Source of the DNA: Ovis canadensis
Taxonomy: Eukaryota; Chordata; Mammalia; Artiodactyla; Bovidae
NCBI RefSeq assembly: GCF_042477335.2
Contig: NC_091255.1
Span: 49,206,501 to 49,270,500, forward strand
Reading direction: 5' to 3'
Length of the DNA: 64,000 nucleotides
This document shows, piece after piece, positions 22,450 to 32,598 of the stretch. The stretch's first letter is position 1. Every line of letters begins with the position of its first letter. Both the position numbers and the translations under genes were made by a program. The notes below the pieces were generated by a model. The model did no database searches. It was not told the DNA's origin and saw only the letters and a list, made by a program, of their open reading frames with translations.

Positions 22450-23777
22450 ATGTATAGCCCCACCTTGCTACATGTTCTTTCTTACCAGCATTAACTCGGA
22501 AAATACTTTCAGTATCATAATTTACTTAGCCAACCTCCTCTGGCTAGAAATTTCCTGGGCTCTGTCAGTCCCTGGGGGTCAGGCAGAAGGTGGGCTAGCT
22601 TCAGAGCAGAGTTCAAAGGACTCCAATGAGCCGTCTTATGCTCCTCTGCCCCCTGGCCCTGGGCCTGACTCCTGCCAGTCAGTTACTGCCATGCTCAAGT
22701 ACCCACTGAAAGGAATGCCTCACTCATTGCTCTGTAGGGAGAAGGCCTTTCCAGGGCACATTTTTGCAACGTCTTTGATTCATGCAGGTGTGCATCCGCT
22801 GGGCTCTGACCATTTGGACAGACATCTCCTTTACCAGACAAAAGGCAAGGGGCCATGTCGTGTTGGATCTTTATTACTGGTGCCCAGGACTTAGTAGCAG
22901 CAGCAGGAGGGTTCTTGGAACATAACAGATTTCAGCAGCTGTTTGTCAAGTGAATGAAAATCAAAAGAATGATTCACAGCTCACGAGGAAAAATGTAAGT
23001 CTCCAGTCCCCTGTTCTTTCCCCAGCCTGGGCTGTAGAATCTGATACATGGCTCTGCTTTAGGGCTGAGAGCTTTGACTCAGGGTAAAGAGCCTCATTAT
23101 TCAACAGCTTATTTCTCCCTGCTACGTAACCTCTGCACCTCTTTCCTTAGAATCCAGGTCTGTGTTGTCCCTTCCCCATCCCCGGACTTCAGCCATAACA
23201 TAATGATGACGATCATGTCCCTACAACCAGATTTAGGTCCCCATTTATTTAATGGGGTGGCCAGTGTATCTCAGCTTGCCCAGGACTTTCCCAGTTTTAG
23301 CCCTGAAATCCCTACTCAGTCCCAAGTAAAGGGGGCCGGTTCCCAGCATCCAGTTCTTAACATGCCCTGTAGAGGGCGCCAGAGGCACAGCACAGGTGCG
23401 CGATGGATGGAACGTCTGTCTGCTCTCCCAGTTGGGAGGTAATCTCACTCGGACACCATCGGACAAAGGGGTTCTGCCTCCGGCCAGAGTGAGTCAGAAA
23501 ACAGCCCCTCCCCGCCAAGTGTCAGGGAACCGACCCCTGCTGGAGAAGAGGGAGTTAGGTGGTCCACAAGTCTGCTGCTGAGAGCCCTCTCTGTTTCTTG
23601 CTCCTGAGAAAGCAAATCATGGATTAATAAACTGCGGTTTAGTTTCAGGCTCTCAAGCCTCCCAGCACTAATCGTCCTGATGTCAGGACACCCAGGTTGC
23701 ATGGACCCAGAACACTTTCAGCCACAGCAGAACAAACGTGTCTGTCAACTTCCACCTGGTTTACAGGCCTACCTTAG
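22450..23777. other. Intergenic, nothing recognised
   Basis: 1.3 kb. Frames at 22472-22894 and 23074-23442 (+) lack known domains, splice partners or promoter; treated as chance. Confidence 0.5.
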
Positions 23778-23996
23778 GAGGGCTTCCCTGGTGGCTCAGA
23801 TGGTAAAGAATCTCTGCAACTGAGGAGACCCAGGTTCCATCCCTGGGTCAGGAAGTTCCCCTGGAGAAGGGAACTGGCCACCCACTCCAGTATTCTTGCC
23901 TGGAGAATTTCATGGAAGGAGGAGCCTGGTGCGCAACTGTCCATAGGGTCACAAAGAGTCAGACATGACTGAGGGACTAACACTTTCACTTTCACA
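23778..23996 (+). mobile_element. BOV-A/Bov-tA SINE
   Basis: GGCTTCCCTGGTGGCTCAGA ... CCCACTCCAGTATTCTTGCC ... GACTAACACTTTCACTTTCA; near full length. Confidence 0.93.
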
Positions 23997-24099
23997 GGAG
24001 CTTAAGTCAGAAATCATAAAATGTACCTTCAAAGTGGGTGGTGACAGTAAAAAAAAAAAAAAAATCTTGCTACAATAATTCTAGTATCAATACAAGGGG

Positions 24100-24430
24100 A
24101 GGTCTTCCCTGGTGGCTTAGTGGTCAAGAATCCACCTGCCAAACGAGGGTTCAATCCCTGGTCGAGGAAGATCCCACATACCTTGGAGCAGTGGAGCCTG
24201 AGAGCCACAACTGTCAAGCCTGCGCTCCAGAGCCCGGAAGCCAAGCTACTGAAGCCTATGCATCCCAGAGCCTGTGGCCTGCAACAAGGGAACTCACTGC
24301 GATGCGAAACGTGCGCAGCGCCACGGGGGAGCAGCCCCTGCTCGCTGCCACCAGAGAAAACCCTCGCAGCAGTGAAGACCCGGCACAGCCAGAAATAAAA
24401 TAAAGAAATAAATTATTAAAAAAAAAACAC
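24100..24430 (+). mobile_element. CHR-type SINE, full length
   Basis: GTCTTCCCTGGTGGCTTAGT head, CAGTGGAGCCTGAGAGCCAC middle, CCTCGCAGCAGTGAAGACCC near the end, and an A-rich tail (AAATAAAATAAAGAAATAAA). One of the best-preserved copies in the window. Confidence 0.93.
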
Positions 24431-24867
24431 ACAACGGGAGACCTGTTCAGATCCTCCTTTTTGCATTAGCATGGCTGCAGCCAACTCAAAGCAGCTATTC
24501 TGATAAGCACGAGTTTCCCGGTGCCTCATTTGCATCAGCCCCCTGCTTCCACGTATAACGCCTATTGCTGATGTGTTGGGTTCAGCTGGGTTGCAGAGTG
24601 TTCAGGACAGATACCATCCTGGTGGGATCTTTTACCAGTTATCTCACGTGCTCCCCGTTTGTTGTGAAGTTATGTACTTTGGACGATGGTTACGGTTCTT
24701 CAGGTATGCTGTGAGAACTGTTTTGTAAGGCTGAGAATACCAACAAAATGATTTAAACACAGAGCTGCTGTTTTTGACTTGGAATGCCCTATGTGTGGAT
24801 GTTTCCATCTACACAAATATCTGGGAGATGACTAGATTATCAGTCTGTTTGTGCATGTGTGTGTGTG
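24431..24867. other. Intergenic, nothing recognised
   Basis: Unique sequence, with a short TG run near 24855. Confidence 0.5.
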
Positions 24868-25050
24868 TCTTAGTTGCTAAGTCATGTCTGACTCTTTGTG
24901 ACCCCGTGGACTGTAGTCCACCAGGCTCCCTCTCCATGGAATTCTCCAGGCAAGGATACTGGAGTAGGTTGCCATTCCCTTCTCCAGGAGATCTTCCTGA
25001 CCCAGGGATCGAACTCTGGTCTGCTGCTTGCGGGCAGATTCTTTACTGTC
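24868..25050 (-). mobile_element. BOV-A/Bov-tA SINE, head lost
   Basis: Antisense: AAGTCATGTCTGACTCTTTG ... GATACTGGAGTAGGTTGCCA ... GGGCAGATTCTTTACT. The head is replaced by a short tandem duplication at 25049-25092. Confidence 0.9.
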
Positions 25051-25092
25051 TTCTTTAAAGAGAAGTTTACTGTGTTCTTTAAAGAGAAGTTA
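25049..25092. repeat. Short tandem duplication
   Basis: TTCTTTAAAGAGAAGTTTAC occurs, then TGTTCTTTAAAGAGAAGTTA, a period of about 21-24 bp in two copies. Confidence 0.85.
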
Positions 25093-25365
25093 TTTTCTTC
25101 TAATCCTTTCTCCTTAAAAAATCATTTTAAGGTTTAGGAGAAAAGCATTGGTGCTTAAAAAGAGTTGAAGAGAGGAGGCCAGTTGGCAATGAATTTGTAT
25201 CTCACGGGTAGAATTTTATTTATCACCCATGGTAGTGGAGTCAGACAGATCTAGGTAGGAATCCTGTCTCCACCATAAATTAACTGTGTGATCTTGGACA
25301 AGTTATTTAACTTCCCTGAACTTCAGAGTCTCCATCTTTAAAATAAGGATGATAGAATATCCTAT

Positions 25366-25591
25366 AGTTAGGGAGTTTGGGATTGACATGTACAGACTGC
25401 TATATTTAAAGTGGATAACTGACAAGAACCTGCTGCTGCTGCTGCTAAGTCGCTTCAGTCATGTCCAACTCTGTGCGACCCTATAGACGGCAACCCACCA
25501 GGCTTCCCCGTCCCTGGGATTCTCCAGGCAAGAACACTGGAGTGGGTTGCCATTTCCTTCTCCACCTACTGTATAGCAAAAAAAGAAAAAG
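25366..25591 (+). mobile_element. L1 3' end inserted in the MIR
   Basis: GGGAGTTTGGGATTGACATG, ATAACTGACAAGAACCT, then after the SINE CTACTGTATAGC and an A-rich end. Flanked by the 9-bp direct repeat ATATCCTAT at 25357-25365 and 25592-25600. Confidence 0.85.
25430..25565 (-). mobile_element. Bov-tA SINE inserted in the L1
   Basis: Antisense, beginning with a (CTG)n tail, AAGTCGCTTCAGTCATGTCC ... ACTGGAGTGGGTTGCCATTT. It splits the L1 phrase CAAGAAC/CTACTGTATAG and is the youngest of three nested elements. Confidence 0.9.
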
Positions 25592-25695
25592 ATATCCTAT
25601 TATCTTCTCATAAGGCTGTGGTCAGGGATAAACGAGATGATGTGTTCAAAAGTCCTAGCTCTGAGCCTGGCATCAGGTAAGCATTCAACAGTTTG

Positions 25696-26299
25696 AGTGG
25701 CTCGTTTTTTCTTAACTCAAAGCTGACTGTGTGGTCTGTTAACCCAGCTTTGCTTTAGCTAGAATGCTATTTCAATTGATCAAGTTGTGAGTTTCTTTGG
25801 ATTTAGATGCACCTATTGAACGGGTTTAGATGTTTCCAAGTTTGCTCAGGTATTCTGTCTTGAATTATCATCTTCATCAACACACCAGCTTTTATTGAGT
25901 GTTTACTACATACCAGGCATCAGGCAACATACTTGAACCCAAAACTGCATGAAGGTCTGTGTTCTTAGCCACCCCTCCCCACTGCCTTTCAACATGGCTA
26001 ATTCCATCCTTTATAGGATGGAATTTAGGAGTTTTCCTAGGTTAGATTTTACAAGTTTTGCTTTTGGAGAGCGTATCAAACTCTAGGCTCCTGGTTGCTG
26101 GCTACAACTAGTTTTTGGATTTCTGATGACATTGGCAATGATAAGACAAGCAATGGTTTAGCCGTATGAGGTCTACTAAGTCAAGTGGCATAAAGAGAAA
26201 CATGGAAAAGTACCACACGGTGGGGATGTCAAACTCTTGGCAGAGTTCAGTCCAGCTGGACTGGGAGGGGTTTTTGACTATCCTGAGGATCTGTTTCGA
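25696..26299. other. Intergenic, nothing recognised apart from a small hairpin
   Basis: Unique sequence. AATTCCATCC and its reverse complement sit 6 nt apart at 26000-26025. Confidence 0.5.
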
Positions 26300-26530
26300 G
26301 GAACAATTCTTGTCCTGATGCTGAGACAGCTGGATCTTAGGTGAGTCATTTACTTCTCTTGGGCCTCAGTTTCCCCTTTTGGAAAATGAGGGGATTAAAC
26401 CAAATTGCTGGTTCTCAAAACTTTGATGTGCTAGATTCCTAGGCTCCACCCTGGTAGACTCTAATTCAGTAGGCTTGGGTGGGGCCTGGCAGCCTCCCTG
26501 GGGATAATCTAATCCCCATTAATCTGAGAA
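26300..26530. repeat. MIR then MER5-type fossil
   Basis: 26300-26400: TGAGTCATTTACTTCTCTTG, GGCCTCAGTTTCCCC (MIR). 26402-26530: GCTGGTTCTCAAAACTTTGA, CTCTAATTCAGTAGGC (MER5-like, one end only). Confidence 0.68.
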
Positions 26531-26671
26531 ATGTCCACCTAGACTGTGACTGACATTTGACTTTAAGGCTAATGTCCCAGGGAATGTGGAGTGTCTTTTG
26601 AGGAGGAGGAAGATCCATTCAAGGCGCCCACACAGGAAGAGACAAGTGGAGTTCAGAGAGTCAGTGGGTGT

Positions 26672-26876
26672 GGGTGCTTAGTTGTTGTGTCTGATTCTTT
26701 GCGATCCTTTGGACTGTAGCCCATCAGGCTCTTCTGTCCACAGGGGATTTCAGGCAAGAATACTGGAGTGGGTTGCCATTTCCTTCTCCAGGGAATCTGC
26801 CTGACCCAGGGACCGAACCCTCATCTTCTGTGTCTCTTGCACTGCAGGCTGACTCTTTACTCGCTGAGCCATCAGT
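26672..26876 (-). mobile_element. BOV-A/Bov-tA SINE
   Basis: Antisense: GTGTCTGATTCTTTGCGATC ... AATACTGGAGTGGGTTGCCA ... CTTTACTCGCTGAGCCATCA. Confidence 0.92.
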
Positions 26877-27084
26877 ACCTCTGCGTAACAGACATCTGAG
26901 GTTGGTGCTTGCTAAAATCTGTGAGACTCAACCAAGGAGGTCTTCTAGAAGGTTCCCCAAGGCTCACAGATTGACAGGAAACCACAACAGGGGTAAAATG
27001 CAAATATAACACACCCTATCAGACTTGACAGCAGTTCCGTATGTAGTACAATAACTCGTATCACGGAAAAGTTTATAAGTCATT

Positions 27085-27320
27085 TGTTTTAAATCTGTGT
27101 GTGTATCACTGCTATGTTTAAAATAGATAACCACTAGGACCTACTGTATAGCACAGGCAACTCTGCTCAATATTCTGTAATAACCTTAAATGGGAAAGGA
27201 ATCTGAAAAAGAACAGATACATGTGTGTATATAACTGGATCACTTTACTATCCATCTGAAACTAACACAACATTGCTAATCAACTGAACGCCAATATAAA
27301 GTAAAAATCAGAAAAAAAAT
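27085..27320 (+). mobile_element. L1 3' end
   Basis: AAATAGATAACCACTAGGAC, CTACTGTATAGCACAGGC, CATCTGAAACTAACACAACA, AACGCCAATATAAAG and an A-rich end. Confidence 0.8.
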
Positions 27321-27875
27321 GTGTGTATATGTCTATGTATTTTTTTATTTTGGGAGTATGGAGAGTTCTGGAGGAAAAGGAGGTGAGGCTTCAAACAAGA
27401 TTGCTTTTTATATGTACATCTCCTTTTATAAGAACACTGATCTCTGAGTGGATTCTCTTCTCTTGAGCCTTTTTGATTACTGCTCCACAGTGATGAAATC
27501 CCTAAGACAAATCTTCAGTTGCCATAACATTTATATTGTGCTACAACTTGTGGCTAGGTTTTTTTTTTTTTCTTTCACAAGAAAAAATATCTGTAGGAGT
27601 TGATTGAGTCCAAGATTGTAAATATAGACTTCAATGGTAAAGTGACCAACTCTTATCTTGACTTCAGGAATTAGATACGACTCAAAAGTATGAAAAGGAC
27701 AAGGGCTACAGTAAGTCCTCAACAAATGTTGGCTTTTATGATTATTCAGCATTAGGTGATCAAGGGATTGGCATTCACTAATTTGCTCTTGAGTTACAAA
27801 CTGCTATTGACCCAGGGAGAGTTTCTAAGAAAACAAAGTTCTTGACACTCCAGGGATTATAAGGGAAATATAACT
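27321..27875. other. Intergenic, nothing recognised
   Basis: AT-rich unique sequence with a T-run at 27559-27571. Confidence 0.5.
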
Positions 27876-28008
27876 TCATCACTGACTCAATGGACATGAA
27901 TCTGAGCAAACTCTGGGAGACAGTGAAGGACAGGGAAGCCTTGCATGCTGCAGTCCATGGGGTTGTAAAGAGTTGGACACGACTTAGGGAGTGAATGACA
28001 ACAACAAA
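27876..28008 (+). mobile_element. BovB LINE 3' end or Bov-tA tail, short
   Basis: Matches CACTGACTCAATGGACATGA ... GCAGTCCATGGGGTTGTAAA ... GGACACGACTTAGG, ending in an ACAACAAC-type tail. BovB and Bov-tA share this end, and the left part favours BovB. Confidence 0.8.
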
Positions 28009-28080
28009 AATCACCTCCCTTTATTACAGTTGAATCCAAAGAGCTTTATCCCACACTGCCATGTGGGATCCTTCAGGTGC

Positions 28081-28213
28081 TTTTATTTTTATTTATTTAT
28101 TTGGCCTCTCCAGGTGGCATGTGGGATCTTAGTTCCCTGACCAGGGATTGAACCCTCACACCCCCAAACTGGAAGCATGGAGTCTTAACTACTGAACTGC
28201 CAGGGAAGTCCCT
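28081..28213 (-). mobile_element. Short CHR-type SINE
   Basis: Antisense: T/A tail, TTTGGCCTCTCCAGGTGGCA, GATCTTAGTTCCCTGACC, head ACTACTGAACTGCCAGGGAA. Confidence 0.88.
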
Positions 28214-28264
28214 TTCAGGTTACTTTAGATGATGTTCTTAAATAATGTTCTTTAAAATACTTTA

Positions 28265-28302
28265 TATTTAAGCATAAACATAATTGTGTTTATGCTTAAA
28301 TA
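28265..28302. repeat. Perfect 16-bp inverted repeat, 6-nt loop
   Basis: TATTTAAGCATAAACA at 28265-28280, loop TAATTG, then its exact reverse complement at 28287-28302. The surrounding sequence is AT-rich and repeats CTTAAATA again at 28314. Confidence 0.97.
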
Positions 28303-28889
28303 AATATCTGTACTTAAATATATTTTTATGACAGGCAATGGTTTTGCTGATATAAAATTTTCTTGTAAAATAAATTATTCAAGTGGAATAAATAAGTTGA
28401 TTCAAAGAAAGCTGTTAAGTAATCATAGTACAGGCAGTACCCAGAAATGATAAAAATTGTGGCAGTGGAATGCAAATGATCAAGGCTTGAGAAGTGTTGT
28501 GTGATGAACTGAATCTGCCTGTTCCCTGTTTTGCTACATATGAAAATACTGACCCTTTTTTTATAGAGTTTGCATATGTCACACAGTTATAAAATTTTCA
28601 TTTTGGGCGACACTGTGAGATCATCACAGAACAACCCTCCTTGCTTCAGACAGGTGGTTTCTGAGGTCTAGAGATGCTGTGCCTAGATTAAGTGCAGTAC
28701 ACTGCAGAGGAACTGGAGTTTGATCCCGTTAGAGAAAACGTTCTTACTTTCTGGTGGTTTAGACCTCAAGAGTAGAAGAGGGATAGTCCTTTACCCCCAG
28801 TTCATCAACAGAGACATTGGAAGAGAGACAGTGTGTTCTATGGCAGGACCTCAAGGGGCACCAGTCTTGAAATATTCCAAGGTCTTTTC
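28303..28889. other. Intergenic, nothing recognised
   Basis: AT-rich unique sequence. Confidence 0.5.
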
Positions 28890-28945
28890 GTACACCTGAA
28901 ACTAACACGATATTGTCAATCAACTACACTTCAATTTTAAAAAAA
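28890..28945 (+). mobile_element. L1 extreme 3' end
   Basis: CGTACACCTGAAACTAACAC and CAATCAACTACACTTCAATT, then an A-rich end. Only the last 50 bp or so of the element is present. Confidence 0.8.
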
Positions 28946-30049
28946 GGAAAATAAGAGCAACAAAAATAAATCATCCTATCAACATGAAGATGCCTAAAAC
29001 AGTGTTATCATATGCATTCACTTCATTTTTTTCTCTTTTCTTTTTTGTAGATTTATTTTCTCTTTGCTTTAGATTATTCATTGAAACCAGTGCTACTTCT
29101 CAACCACAACTGTCCACAGAAGTATTACTAATCATTTGAGATGACTCAGGAAAAAAACAACAACCCATAATCCATCTAGACTCAACTGTCTTAAGAAACC
29201 CATAGGATCATATGTCTATTCAGTTATTTAGGAAGAAAAAAAGAGAAATATTTAGAGATCTTTTATTTGGAAAGGATTACATTGATTCTCTTTGACTTCA
29301 AGGTATAGAAGCAGAACCAGGAGGGTGAGATAATGGAAAGACAAGTTTTAGCTCAATGAGAGGAAATACTTTTAGTTAATTCAAGAAGTGAGCTGTCCTA
29401 AAAGAGGATGGACCCTACACCCTCCCCTCCCTACACCCTCTCTGCCTGACCCCCTACCCCCGCCAAGACTAGAAGTGTTCATTTTAGGTGACAATCCTAG
29501 AGGACTTGTGGAAGGGAATGGTCTTATCTAAGGGGCTGATGGGTGGGTGAGGTGGCTGACCCAAAGTCTTTGACGCTTCTGAAGGTCAAGTCTGAGGTGG
29601 CCTTCCTTGCCTTTCAAATGGCTCACATAGGGAGGTGGCCATGATCTGCAGTCACTGTCTCAGTTCTATGTAAAAAGCAATTAAATCATTTGAGAACTTT
29701 CCCTCCCTGTATGTCTTGAATACATGCAAAAAATTACATGTTTTTGTTGCTAAATGGGAAAACATGTGAACACAAGCCAGCTAATTTAACTATCTGTTAT
29801 TGTGTTGTATTTTAAAAATCAGGCTGTTAAATACTTGATAGTTCAGGATTTCCATCTTAATCTGGATTTTAATAATAGGCAGTAATTTTTAGAGAAGTGT
29901 CAGCCTGGGAAGTCCAAAGTTTTATCATTTCACACTTAGAAAACTGTTATTAAGAGCTTATAATTTGGACTATAAAATGCAGAATTATTATGTTAGACCA
30001 GGTGAAATTGTCATCTTGTAGATAAAAACTTACATTGGCAATTTCATAC
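28946..30049. other. Intergenic, nothing recognised
   Basis: 1.1 kb of unique sequence with no repeat and no convincing frame. Confidence 0.5.
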
Positions 30050-30350
30050 CAGTCCATCTTAAAGGAAATCAGTCCTGAATATTCATTGGAAGGACTCATG
30101 CTGAAGCTGAAACTCCAATACTTTGGCCACCTGATGCGAAGAATTGACTCATTTGAAAAGACCCAGATGCTGGGAATGGCTGAAGGCAGGAGGAGAAGGG
30201 GACAACAGAGGATGAGATGGTTGATCACTGACTCAATGGACATGAGTTTGAGTAAGCTCCAGGAGTTGGTGATGGACAGGGAAGCCTGGCGTACTGCAGT
30301 CCATGGGGCCGCACAGAGTCAGACACGACTGATCGACTGAACTGAACTGA
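30050..30350 (+). mobile_element. BovB LINE 3' fragment
   Basis: Contains the family's 3' block (GAAGGACTCATGCTGAAGCT ... GACATGAGTTTGAG ... CATGGGGCCGCACAGAGTC) and ends in ACTGAACTGAACTGA. 5'-truncated at about 300 bp. Little diverged from the intron 7 copy. Confidence 0.92.
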
Positions 30351-31197
30351 ATATTAAGATGTTTATAAACAGTTTTATGATTACTAAGATCTGTAGATAT
30401 TCTTGACTATATTCAGAATTTCCCCTACTGTGTTGATTAAAGAAACAACATTGTAAGCCAGATAACAATCCAGCATGATTTCTTCTAAAAAGCCTCAAGG
30501 GTTCCTTTCAGCTTGTTACAGTGTGGGTTTTTTTTTTGTAAAGACACTGAGCCCTCTAATGTGCAAATCATTAAGAAGGTAATTGTTACTCCAGCAAGTT
30601 TTGCCCAGCAATGAGAAGCAATAGGGTAGAACTCCTGCCCTTGTTGAAGCCAGGCAGGGACACTGTGTGTGGTAGTGCTTCGGGGTAGAAGGAAGTGATT
30701 TCTGAAGTGAGGATTTAACACAGTATAATCCCAGCTTCATTGCCTGCTCACAAGAGAAGCCGCAGCTTCAATTTAATGGCAGACAATAGGAATTTCACAC
30801 TGTCAGCACCAACTGTTCAAAACCTAAACTAGTCTAAAAGGGAAGGATCAAAACTAAAAATGTGGGAGTTAAGCTCCAGATTCTCAAATATAGTGAATCA
30901 AGTATCTTATCTTTTCCATAGGATGTTTCTATGTTAAAACGAGCTTCCTTCCAGTTACGTTCCTGAAAGCTCTGTTCTACAGAGTATGTCATTTTCATGT
31001 ACTGCAGGAGAGGTACTTAAAAAGTCATGCTTGTTGATAAATGGGGAGATATGACATTTGAAACGCCTTTAAAAAAAACTGGGAGACTGTTGGGGATTCC
31101 CCTTTGCCATTTGTTGTTAAAAATGAATAAAAATGTAAGCCCTCAAACTTTATGTGCATTCATACTCAAAACAAATGCATTAAAAATAATGGCTGTG
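30351..31197. other. Intergenic, nothing recognised
   Basis: Unique sequence; T-run at 30530-30537. Confidence 0.5.
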
Positions 31198-31336
31198 GGA
31201 CTTCCCTGGTTGTCCAGAGGCTCAATACAAGGGGCTCAGGTTTGATACCTGGTCAGGGAACTAGATCTTACCTGCTGCAACTAAAAATCCTGCATTCTAC
31301 AATTAAGAACCAGTGCAGCCAAAAAAAAGAAAAAAA
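31198..31336 (+). mobile_element. Short CHR-type SINE
   Basis: GGGACTTCCCTGGTTGTCCA head, GTCAGGGAACTAGATCTTAC, then GTGCAGCCAAAAAAAAG tail. Confidence 0.87.
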
Positions 31337-31849
31337 TCATGTCTATGTGGAGAAGTAAGGGGACTGAAAGTAGTTCAGTCTATTTTATGTTGAAAGAGGC
31401 TCAGAGAGTTTCGGTGATATGCCTACTGGGATATGGAAGACAAGGACCTTGACCACATGCCACCTTCTTAAAGAAACTAGGAAAACAACTCCGTGTTTTC
31501 TGCATGATCACTCTGACAGGAAAGAATTTTGATTTTCCTGCCGTGGTTGAAAGCTGCCAAATCCCATCTTAGTTTCTGCCTGTTGCTCTAGCATTGCATG
31601 TGCAGGCTCAGTCTAGATAGACTTGTTTTCCCTGTCATCTCCAGCTTAGCGAAGGAACCACTTCCATCTTTTTGAGAGACTTCAATACCAGAGCACTGAT
31701 CTAGCACTGTTTACCACCTACATTAACCTCTCCTCTGCCCAGATTTGACAATGTACTAAAAAGGATACCAAGTTTGTCGGGGATGAGCCGGTTGAAGTTC
31801 TTAGGCCTACAATACCCTACACCGAGAACTAGTACATTGTTTTTTGAAA
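31337..31849. other. Intergenic, nothing recognised
   Basis: Unique sequence between two SINEs. Confidence 0.5.
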
Positions 31850-32043
31850 ACTTTATTTTTGAAGTTAGCTGTGCTGGGTCTTCACCGCAGTGCTCAGGCT
31901 CTGGAGCGTGCGGGCCCAGTAGCTGCAGTGAGGGCTCAGTTGCCCCCTGGCACGTGGGACCTGTTTGCTGACCAGGGATCGAACTAGTGTCCCCTGCTTT
32001 GGAAGGTGGATTCTTAACTGCTGGACCACCACCAAAAGTCCCT
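31850..32043 (-). mobile_element. CHR-type SINE, internally deleted
   Basis: Antisense: GCTGTGCTGGGTCTTCACC, GCCCAGTAGCTGCAGTGAGG, head TTAACTGCTGGACCACCACC. It lacks the central segment found in full-length copies. Confidence 0.88.
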
Positions 32044-32275
32044 GATAAATTAGTTTTTGATTCAGAAAGAAACAGGAGAAAGATTCCATGTGTTTTTAAG
32101 AAAAAAACAGGTACCAAGGGGTGTTCCCAGCTTTGTTTCCTCTCCTGCTCTCACTCTCAGGAGGCTGGACAAAGTCATAGTCACTATGGGCTGTGAGCTC
32201 AGTCACAGTGAATTCACTATAAATCAAGTCTTGTCCATATAGACAAGCCATCTACATGTAACTAAAGGGTTTACC

Positions 32276-32281
32276 TTTATT
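32276..32281 (-). terminator. SMARCE1: Candidate SMARCE1 poly(A) signal, distal
   Basis: AATAAA on the minus strand about 1.37 kb past the stop, preceded by an A-tract and followed by T/G-rich sequence. It could serve as an alternative 3' end. Confidence 0.45.
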
Positions 32282-32452
32282 TGGACTTTTTTTTTTTCAG
32301 TGTAAAACTTTTTTCTCATAGGGGAATGCAGAAATTTACTACTTTTGGGGTTGAAGACCATGTGACATGACTACAATATAAGGAAACGAATTTTCTCAAG
32401 TGTCTTGTACAAATGAACTTACAGCACTTTATGTACTTTGGTGAGACAGGAC

Positions 32453-32466
32453 CTTATCCGGATAAG
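32453..32466. promoter_or_regulatory. 14-bp palindrome with paired GATA cores
   Basis: CTTATCCGGATAAG is a perfect palindrome with two inverted GATAA cores, just beyond or within the SMARCE1 3' UTR. Function is inferred only from the motif. Confidence 0.35.
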
Positions 32467-32592
32467 CAAATTCATTAACAGCTGTGCAAGGTCACTCCAT
32501 ATTGTCACTACATCATAATAACAAAATTATAAGCTTGCCTTACATAAGAATATTTAGTGCATTAAAAACACTGAGACTCTTTTTTCCAATTT

Positions 32593-32598
32593 TTTATT
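32593..32598 (-). terminator. SMARCE1: Candidate SMARCE1 poly(A) signal, proximal
   Basis: AATAAA on the minus strand about 1.05 kb beyond the stop codon, followed by an A-rich then GT-containing stretch. It is one of two canonical hexamers in the UTR region. Confidence 0.45.

Larger units (their letters stand above)
25230..25695 (+). repeat. MIR SINE split by an L1
   Basis: Left half 25230-25365 (ACTGTGTGATCTTGGACAAG ... AAATAAGGATGATAGAATAT) and right half 25601-25695 (CATAAGGCTGTGGTCAGGG ... CTGAGCCTGGCATCAGG) are consecutive in MIR. The L1 and SINE between them are later arrivals. Confidence 0.83.

Noticed and set aside
22472-22894. 140-codon plus-strand frame as a gene
   Set aside because: No domain, no promoter, no splice partner and no family resemblance; length is within chance for this region.
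23074-23442. 122-codon plus-strand frame
   Set aside because: Low-information, Pro/Ser-rich translation with no motif; overlapping minus-strand frames of similar length exist.
1-32000. CCR7 exons at the left
   Set aside because: No frame encodes the seven-helix receptor and no signal-peptide exon was found; the window begins in the intergenic DNA between CCR7 and SMARCE1.
31701-32117. 138-codon minus-strand frame
   Set aside because: It runs through a CHR-type SINE, which supplies the open frame.
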